Source: Clostridium sp. AF37-5
GTDB taxonomy: Bacteria > Bacillota > Clostridia > Lachnospirales > Lachnospiraceae
Assembly: GCF_003477605.1 (NCBI RefSeq)
Contig: NZ_QUDR01000038.1
Location: 1 to 10,230 of the forward strand
Length of the DNA stretch: 10,230 nucleotides
Reading direction: 5' to 3'
A model generated the notes under the pieces. It did not search any database. It saw only the letters and a program-made list of their open reading frames with translations, and was not told the origin of the DNA. The stretch's first letter is position 1. Every line of letters starts with the position of its first letter. Made by a program: the position numbers and the translations under genes. Shown in pieces: positions 6,352 through 10,230 of the stretch.

Positions 6352-7071
6352 TTAATTGGCGCGGAACCGGTATCCAACACCCCAGATGGTCTCAATATAC
6401 TCCGGATTGGATGTATCCTGCTCAATTTTTTCACGAATTTTTTTGATATGCACGGTAACGGTGGCAATATCGCCAACCATGCCATTTTCCCCAATCGGAC
6501 CTACATCCCAGATTCGCTGGAACAGCTCTTCTTTCGGGAATACATGATTTGGATTTTTTGCCAAAAAGTAAAGCAAATCAAATTCTTTGGAAGTTAAATT
6601 TTTCTCTTCACCACGAACAAATACACGACGGGCGGTACGGTCAATCTTTAAATCACCAACCTCAATCGTCTCATTCTTTGCTGTCTTCTCAGATGATTTC
6701 TCCGTCAAAGACTCATAACGGTTTATATGTGCTTTCACACGTGCCACCAATTCACTCGGACTGAATGGTTTTGTCATATAATCATCTGCACCAAGTCCTA
6801 ATCCATGGATTTTATCAATATCTTCCTTTTTTGCCGAAACAACAATGACAGGTGCCAAATACTTTTCTCTGTATTTGCGGCAAATTTCGAATCCGTCCTG
6901 TCCCGGAAGCATTACATCAAGAATCAGCAAATCATACTCTCCGCTCATTGCTTTTGCTTCGCCCTCAATGCCGTCGGTCTCAATCGTAACCTCAAAATCA
7001 CTAAGCTCCAAATAGTCTTTTTCCAACTCAGCAATTGGTAATTCATCTTCAACAATAAGTATTTTCTTCAT
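6352..7071 (-). CDS. OmpR-family response regulator
   Basis: A 239-aa two-component transcription factor. The receiver domain (about 1-115) has the acidic pair E8/D9, phosphoacceptor D52 in LLILDVMLPG, S79 and K101 in the MTKPF motif. A linker rich in Ser/Lys/Glu (about 121-134) leads to a winged-helix OmpR/PhoB domain (about 136-237) with LTSKEFDLLYFLAKNP, VTVHIKKIREKIE and the closing TIWGVGYRF, all standard. The ATG at 7071 has GGAGG upstream. It follows the histidine kinase by 31 nt on the same strand, so the pair is one operon with the kinase first, the reverse of the commoner order. Target genes are unknown; no transporter or resistance gene adjoins that would suggest a signal. Confidence 0.93.
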   Translation of the reverse strand: MKKILIVEDELPIAELEKDYLELSDFEVTIETDGIEGEAKAMSGEYDLLILDVMLPGQDGFEICRKYREKYLAPVIVVSAKKEDIDKIHGLGLGADDYMTKPFSPSELVARVKAHINRYESLTEKSSEKTAKNETIEVGDLKIDRTARRVFVRGEEKNLTSKEFDLLYFLAKNPNHVFPKEELFQRIWDVGPIGENGMVGDIATVTVHIKKIREKIEQDTSNPEYIETIWGVGYRFRAN

Positions 7072-7102
7072 ACTGGCCCTCCATTCTACTAATCCTATGC
7101 TA

Positions 7103-7951
7103 TCATATTTTTTTCTTTTCGTCTACTTTCTTTGGCAAAGAAAAAGAAATTTTCGTCCCTTTCCCCTTTTCGCTTTCCGCATAAATCTGTCCGCCATGGT
7201 CTTCAATTATCTTTTTTGCAATCGCAAGACCAAGTCCGGTTCCTCCGGTTTTTGAATTTCTGGAACTGTCGGTTCGGTAAAAACGTTCAAAAATCAGCGG
7301 TAGTTCATCTTTCTCGATTCCCGAACCATTATCAGTAATCCGAACCCAGACCATTTTCCCGGCATCCTCAATATGAAGAAATATCATTCCCAAATCTTTA
7401 TCAATGTATTTGTATGCATTTCCAATTACATTATAAAAAACTCGTTTTATCTTTTCCTCATCAATGTAAAGGCACGTTCCCTTTTCCACATCATTTCGAT
7501 ATAAAAAATCAATCTTTCTGGTTTCCAAGTCAAGCGACAAATTGCTCATACACCGGCTGATGTATTCATCAATTTCGACACCTCCTTTTTTATATTCAAT
7601 TTCTTTATTATAAATTTGAGCAAACAACGACAACTCATTTACCAGATTTGCCATGTCATCTGCTTTATTTCTTATGGTACTGATATACTTGTTCATGCGG
7701 TCAGGGGTTGCCGCCACTCCATCTAATATTCCCTGGGCATACCCGCGTATCGCCGTTAAGGGTGTTTTTAAATCATGTGTAATATTGCTTAGCATTTCCC
7801 TCATGACAAGTTCAGATTCTTCTTTTTTTTCATCCAGCTGCTTCTGTAATTCATCTACCTGTTTGGAAAAACGCTTCTTATGAATGGTTATGGAAATAAT
7901 ATTCTGAAGCCCCAAAACAACAAGGCAAATGACAAAAATGTGAATTGCCAT
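7103..7951 (-). CDS. Sensor histidine kinase with a single membrane anchor
   Basis: A 282-aa kinase, partner of the OmpR-type regulator downstream. One hydrophobic segment (about 2-22) at the very N-terminus anchors it; there is no extracellular sensor domain. A Lys/Glu-rich coiled coil (about 26-54) leads to the dimerisation/phosphoacceptor domain with H59 in NITHDLKTPLTAIRGYA. The ATPase domain has the N box around N178 (NVIGNAYKY), DNGSG (207-211), the F box IFERFYR and GTGLGLAI (237-244). The start is placed at ATG 7951, behind AAAGAGGAG; an in-frame GTG at 7969 has no ribosome binding site. Such short-sensor kinases often sense through the membrane or an accessory protein, but nothing here identifies one. 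Confidence 0.9.
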   Translation of the reverse strand: MAIHIFVICLVVLGLQNIISITIHKKRFSKQVDELQKQLDEKKEESELVMREMLSNITHDLKTPLTAIRGYAQGILDGVAATPDRMNKYISTIRNKADDMANLVNELSLFAQIYNKEIEYKKGGVEIDEYISRCMSNLSLDLETRKIDFLYRNDVEKGTCLYIDEEKIKRVFYNVIGNAYKYIDKDLGMIFLHIEDAGKMVWVRITDNGSGIEKDELPLIFERFYRTDSSRNSKTGGTGLGLAIAKKIIEDHGGQIYAESEKGKGTKISFSLPKKVDEKKKI

Positions 7952-7999
7952 AGTTCTCCTCTTTATCACTTTTTATTCTTTATTTTACCGTCTGTTTCT

Positions 8000-8030
8000 A
8001 TCATAACATAAAAAAATAAAAATGTGTAAA
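8000..8030 (-). promoter_or_regulatory. Probable promoter of the kinase-regulator operon
   Basis: On the minus strand an extended -10 (TGTTATGAT; core TATGAT at 8005-8000) lies 19 bp after TTTACA (8030-8025). The spacer is long, but the TGn extension makes the -10 credible. The leader to the kinase ATG would be about 40 nt. Confidence 0.45.
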
Positions 8031-8060
8031 ACTTTATCATTTTTTATCATTTTTTCCAAC

Positions 8061-8089
8061 TTGACGATATTTTACTGTTATAGTAGAAT
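8061..8089 (+). promoter_or_regulatory. Sigma-A-type promoter of metK
   Basis: TTGACG (8061-8066), 17 bp, TAGAAT (8084-8089). The predicted start is near 8096, giving a leader of only about 33 nt to the metK ATG, too short for a SAM riboswitch. A tandem TTTATCATTTT repeat (about 8034-8055) lies directly upstream of the -35. Confidence 0.7.
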
Positions 8090-8128
8090 AAGAATGTTAT
8101 TTACGTATGAATTTGAATGGAGGAAACC

Positions 8129-9310
8129 ATGGGTAAGATACTTTTTACTTCTGAATCGGTAACCGAGGGACATCCGGACAAAATCTGTGATCAGATTTCC
8201 GATGCCATCTTGGATGCTATGCTCGCACAGGACCCGATGAGCCGTGTTGCCTGCGAAACTGCAATCACTACTGATTTGGTTTTAGTTATGGGTGAAATTA
8301 CATCCAATGCAACGGTTGATATTGAAGCAATCGTTCGCGATACAATCTGTAAAATTGGCTATGACGATGTTGCAAAGGGCTTTGACGGAAAAACCTGCCA
8401 GGTTAAAATTGCACTGGACAAACAATCTTCCGACATCGCAATGGGCGTCGACAAAGCATTGGAAGCGAAGCTGACGGACTCCGAAATTGAATCGGAAGGT
8501 GCCGGCGACCAGGGTATGATGTTTGGTTACGCAACAAACGAAACCGACGATGACTATATGCCATATCCAATTTATCTGGCACACAAATTGTCCCGCCAGC
8601 TTTCCAAAGTCCGCAAAGACGGAACGCTTTCCTACCTGCGCCCGGACGGCAAATCACAGGTCACGGTAGAATACGACGAAAATGGAAATCCACTGCGTTT
8701 GGATGCTGTTGTTGTTTCATCGCAGCACAGCGAAGATGTTTCCTGGGAACAGATTCAGAAAGACATCCGCAAATATGTCGTAGATGCTGTTCTCCCTGCG
8801 GAATTAATTGACAAAGATACAAAATTCTATATTAACCCAACCGGTCGTTTTGTAATCGGCGGACCAAACGGCGACAGCGGTTTAACCGGTCGTAAAATCA
8901 TTGTCGATACTTACGGTGGCTGGGCACGCCACGGCGGCGGCGCTTTCTCCGGAAAGGACCCGACAAAAGTTGACCGCTCGGCTGCATACGCAGCCCGCTA
9001 CGTTGCCAAAAATATTGTAGCTGCCGGTCTGTGTGACCGCGCAGAAATCCAGTTGTCCTACGCAATCGGTGTTGCTTCACCAACTTCCGTACGCATTGAC
9101 ACATTTGGCACCGGCAAATTACCGGAAAGCAAATTAGTCGACATCATTGCCGAGAACTTCGATTTGCGTCCGGCCGGCATCATCCAGATGCTCGACCTCA
9201 GAAAACCAATCTATTCCCAGACTGCTGCCTATGGCCACTTCGGCCGCAGCGACTTAGACCTTCCTTGGGAGAGATTAGATAAAGTCGATGTTTTGAAAAA
9301 ATATCTGTAA
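8129..9310 (+). CDS. metK: S-adenosylmethionine synthetase (methionine adenosyltransferase)
   Basis: A 393-aa cytoplasmic enzyme that makes S-adenosylmethionine from methionine and ATP with release of phosphate and pyrophosphate, normally as a tetramer. The three-part fold is complete: GHPDK (14-18) with the ATP-binding histidine, the signature [12 protein letters not shown] (124-135), and the glycine-rich [16 protein letters not shown] (269-284) that binds phosphates. The length matches bacterial MetK. The ATG at 8129 is chosen because GGAGG ends 5 nt upstream; an in-frame ATG at 8117 overlaps that ribosome binding site. It is a single-gene unit with its own promoter and terminator and is markedly more GC-rich than the agr genes. 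No interruption or odd residue was seen. Confidence 0.98.
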   Translation: MGKILFTSESVTEGHPDKICDQISDAILDAMLAQDPMSRVACETAITTDLVLVMGEITSNATVDIEAIVRDTICKIGYDDVAKGFDGKTCQVKIALDKQSSDIAMGVDKALEAKLTDSEIESEGAGDQGMMFGYATNETDDDYMPYPIYLAHKLSRQLSKVRKDGTLSYLRPDGKSQVTVEYDENGNPLRLDAVVVSSQHSEDVSWEQIQKDIRKYVVDAVLPAELIDKDTKFYINPTGRFVIGGPNGDSGLTGRKIIVDTYGGWARHGGGAFSGKDPTKVDRSAAYAARYVAKNIVAAGLCDRAEIQLSYAIGVASPTSVRIDTFGTGKLPESKLVDIIAENFDLRPAGIIQMLDLRKPIYSQTAAYGHFGRSDLDLPWERLDKVDVLKKYL

Positions 9311-9331
9311 TTACCGGATAAAATAAAAATC

Positions 9332-9360
9332 TCCGGCTTATGCTGCATAAGCCGGATTTT
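9332..9360 (+). terminator. Intrinsic terminator of metK
   Basis: TCCGGCTTAT (9332-9341) pairs with ATAAGCCGGA (9347-9356) around the loop GCTGC, followed by TTTT. An A-rich run precedes the stem, so it may work in both directions. It begins 22 nt after the metK stop. Confidence 0.9.
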
Positions 9361-9399
9361 GCTCTCATAGTTAAATGGATATAACAGCCCCCTCCTAAG
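9361..9399 (+). pseudogene. 5' half of a tRNA-Arg(CCU), broken after the anticodon loop
   Basis: These 39 nt have every mark of a tRNA 5' half: seven acceptor nucleotides GCTCTCA, TA at 8-9, a D stem GTTA/TAAC (9370-9373 / 9382-9385) around a GG-containing loop, A26, anticodon stem strand GCCCC (9387-9391) and loop CTCCTAA with anticodon CCT. The expected GGGGC, T arm and 3' acceptor strand (TGAGAGC) are not found after it or anywhere downstream in the window; the sequence runs on as GAATATG. It starts directly after the metK terminator. The acceptor and D sequences differ from the intact tRNA-Arg(CCU) 80 bp downstream, so it is not a partial duplicate of that gene. Confidence 0.65.
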
Positions 9400-9415
9400 A
9401 ATATGTTATAACGAC

Positions 9416-9434
9416 CGCCTTTCGGGCAAAGGCG
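9416..9434 (+). repeat. Hairpin between the tRNA fragment and the tRNA-Arg promoter
   Basis: CGCCTTT (9416-9422) and AAAGGCG (9428-9434) form a perfect 7-bp stem with loop CGGGC. No T tract follows, so it is not a standard terminator; it ends directly before the -35 of the tRNA promoter. The overlapping 9-mer CGACCGCCT (9412-9420) recurs in the intact tRNA at 9508-9516. Confidence 0.45.
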
Positions 9435-9435
9435 A

Positions 9436-9464
9436 TTGACATTGAGTAAGTTTAAGACTAAAAT
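9436..9464 (+). promoter_or_regulatory. Promoter of the intact tRNA-Arg
   Basis: TTGACA (9436-9441), a 17-bp spacer and TAAAAT (9459-9464) form a strong sigma-A promoter. The start would be near 9471, about a dozen nucleotides before the mature tRNA 5' end, so the intact gene is independent of the broken copy upstream. Confidence 0.75.
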
Positions 9465-9482
9465 TGAATAGATTTTAAAGAT

Positions 9483-9559
9483 GTTTCCGTAGCTCAGCTG
9501 GATAGAGCGACCGCCTCCTAAGCGGTAGGTCGGGTGTTCGAATCACCTCGGGAACGCCA
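9483..9559 (+). tRNA. tRNA-Arg, anticodon CCU
   Basis: A complete 77-nt cloverleaf with encoded CCA. The acceptor GTTTCCG (9483-9489) pairs with CGGGAAC (9549-9555) with one U-G pair; D stem GCTC/GAGC; anticodon stem ACCGC/GCGGT around CTCCTAA (9515-9521) with anticodon 9517-9519 reading AGG codons; five-nt variable loop; T stem GGGTG/CACCT around TTCGAAT; discriminator G9556. It has its own promoter and terminator and is a single-gene unit. Confidence 0.98.
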
Positions 9560-9566
9560 AAAACTC

Positions 9567-9608
9567 CGCCGGAAAACCCAGTAAAATCAAGGGTTTCCGG
9601 CGTTTTTT
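9567..9608 (+). terminator. Intrinsic terminator after tRNA-Arg
   Basis: CGCCGGAAA-A-CCC (9567-9579) pairs with GGGTTTCCGGCG (9591-9602) with one bulged A, loop of 11 nt, followed by six T (9603-9608). It lies 7 nt after the tRNA CCA end. Confidence 0.9.
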
Positions 9609-9929
9609 CATTTTTACGGAAAAAGTGAAAAATCGTAAAATTCACAGATTTTCATTAGCAAAATCTCCGTCAGCTAATGGAAATTAGGACGAATGTCGTC
9701 CGCCTTTCAGGTGAACGACTTGCTAATAAAAATTAGCAGGATTTTCGCTATTTTGCTAATGAAAATGCCCTCTCTGCTAATGGCAGAAAAATTCGAGCAA
9801 AATTCCTGCTAATGAATAAGGCGTTCGTTACCCTGTTAATTCGTTCATTTAGGGGTGGTCAAGCGACAATCGCACACTACTTCTATGCCATTTCTTATTA
9901 TATAATTGCGGTAACAGGAGGTGGTTGTT
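9609..9929. repeat. Gene-free region with a phased GCTAAT motif array and small palindromes
   Basis: No credible gene lies in these 321 bases. GCTAAT occurs on the plus strand at 9673, 9722, 9755, 9776 and 9808 and inverted as ATTAGC at 9654 and 9732; weaker copies are ATTAGG at 9683 and GTTAAT at 9835. Most plus copies continue as GCTAATGRAAAT or GCTAATRAAAAT. Perfect palindromes are TGCTAAT-AAAA-ATTAGCA (9721-9738), GATTTT-CATTAGC-AAAATC (9647-9665) and GGACGA-ATG-TCGTCC (9687-9701). Steps of 33, 21 and 32 bp between copies from 9722 to 9808 are close to whole helical turns, suggesting a multi-site protein-binding region such as an integrase or excisionase arm region, an origin or an operator. 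TTTTACG/CGTAAAA arms (9612-9618 / 9634-9640) lie at the left end. Confidence 0.6.
9901..9906 (+). promoter_or_regulatory. Possible -10 for the small protein gene at 9930
   Basis: A perfect TATAAT at 9901-9906 precedes the ribosome binding site (9916-9921). The -35 region 17 bp upstream (TACTTC) is poor, and the transcript would begin only a few nucleotides before the ribosome binding site, so an activator or a different start is possible. Confidence 0.4.
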
Positions 9930-10109
9930 TTGAAAGAACAAAAATATCATTTATACCTTTCCAAGGACGAATACAGCGAAGTGCTGCAATCACTTATCCG
10001 TTTGAAGAACAGCCTGATAGCACAAGGCAGATACACGGACGCAGCAGATGATATTATTTGCAAGGTGCTTTCAGCCAAGAAAAGAAAGTTCAAAATCAAA
10101 TATATCTGA
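9930..10109 (+). CDS. Small conserved-looking protein, possibly mobile-element associated
   Basis: A 59-aa basic protein beginning (L/M)KEQKYHLYLSKDEY. The predicted shape is an N-terminal strand (KYHLYLS), a helix (KDEYSEVLQSLIRLKNSLIAQG), a second helix (TDAADDIICKVLSAK) and a very basic C-terminal strand (KKRKFKIKYI). The start is TTG at 9930, set by an excellent AGGAGG (9916-9921) 8 nt upstream; an in-frame GTG at 9921 lies inside that site. I recall similar small proteins near recombination genes of conjugative transposons in gut Firmicutes (annotations such as TnpW-like or hypothetical), but cannot verify that here and give no function. The gene is a single unit with a terminator straight after it. 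Its own codons give a coherent, charged, non-repetitive protein, so it is very probably real. Confidence 0.7.
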   Translation: MKEQKYHLYLSKDEYSEVLQSLIRLKNSLIAQGRYTDAADDIICKVLSAKKRKFKIKYI

Positions 10110-10117
10110 ACACGAAT

Positions 10118-10149
10118 AAAGACCGCCTACACTTTTGTAAGCGGTCTTT
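10118..10149. terminator. Symmetrical terminator after the small gene
   Basis: AAAGACCGC (10118-10126) pairs with GCGGTCTTT (10141-10149), with inner TACA/TGTA pairs extending the stem. The A and T runs are inside the outer stem, so it can stop transcription in both directions. A further GCTAAT copy starts at 10150. The rest of the window to 10230 holds no feature I can support. Confidence 0.8.
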
Positions 10150-10230
10150 GCTAATTTAGAGTAAGTTAGACAAACTGGAATTTGCGGGTTCTTTACATAG
10201 ATAAAATTTCAATTTTCAAAGCTATCCCCA

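Noticed and set aside
7970..8128. SAM riboswitch upstream of metK
   Set aside because: The sequence is AT-rich without the helical core of known SAM classes, and the predicted start leaves only about 33 nt of leader.
9653..9840. CRISPR array
   Set aside because: The repeated unit is only 6-12 bp, occurs on both strands and has no uniform spacers.
9361..9860. Group I intron in the anticodon loop of tRNA-Arg(CCU), a known intron site in bacteria
   Set aside because: No 3' tRNA half with a TGAGAGC-like acceptor is found downstream, and an independent complete tRNA with its own promoter and terminator lies in between.
9812..10051. Open frame over the GCTAAT region and the small gene
   Set aside because: It has no ribosome binding site and overlaps in another frame the small gene at 9930, which has an excellent one.
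10193..10230. C-terminal end of a minus-strand gene entering from the right
   Set aside because: One minus frame is open to a stop at 10193-10195, but about 11 codons are too few to identify anything, although the two-way terminator at 10118-10149 would suit a convergent gene.

Overview
The window looks like chromosome from an endospore-forming, low-GC Clostridia, most likely a Lachnospiraceae-type gut anaerobe. This rests on recognition of the genes (spoVAF, ytvI, a DUF4250 protein, clostridial-style agr) and on strong GGAGG ribosome binding sites and AT-rich spacers; no marker in the window fixes the genus.

Positions 1-3105 hold an agr-type quorum-sensing locus that is visibly more AT-rich than the genes to its right. 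A small AgrD-like pre-peptide gene (113-280, minus) is divergent from an agrB-agrA-agrC operon (481-3105, plus). The 200 bp between them is a nearly perfect mirror: two 9-12-9 LytTR direct-repeat pairs lie back to back in a 32-bp inverted repeat (345-376 / 385-416), and each pair is followed after exactly 32 bp by an identical TATACT -10 element. A third LytTR pair at 11-40 points out of the left edge and predicts another regulated gene off-window. Logic inferred: AgrB matures and cyclises AgrD, AgrC senses the peptide, AgrA binds the mirrored sites and switches on both sides plus the off-window target.

Positions 3112-8000 are ordinary chromosome: spoVAF (minus), a DUF4250 protein plus GNAT acetyltransferase pair (plus), ytvI (minus; its stop codon shares a CTAG with that of the acetyltransferase), and a histidine kinase to response regulator pair (minus, kinase first) that ends in a terminator abutting the ytvI ribosome binding site. 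Divergent from the kinase is metK (8129-9310) with its own sigma-A-type promoter and terminator and a leader too short for a SAM riboswitch.

Positions 9361-10230 look like a tRNA-associated insertion point. A 39-nt 5' half of one tRNA-Arg(CCU) is cut off after the anticodon loop, followed about 80 bp later by a complete, different tRNA-Arg(CCU) with its own promoter and terminator. Beyond it, about 200 bp carry a phased set of GCTAAT motifs and small palindromes, then a 59-aa TTG-initiated protein and a symmetrical terminator. This resembles the edge of a mobile element, but no integrase or attachment repeat is visible in the window.
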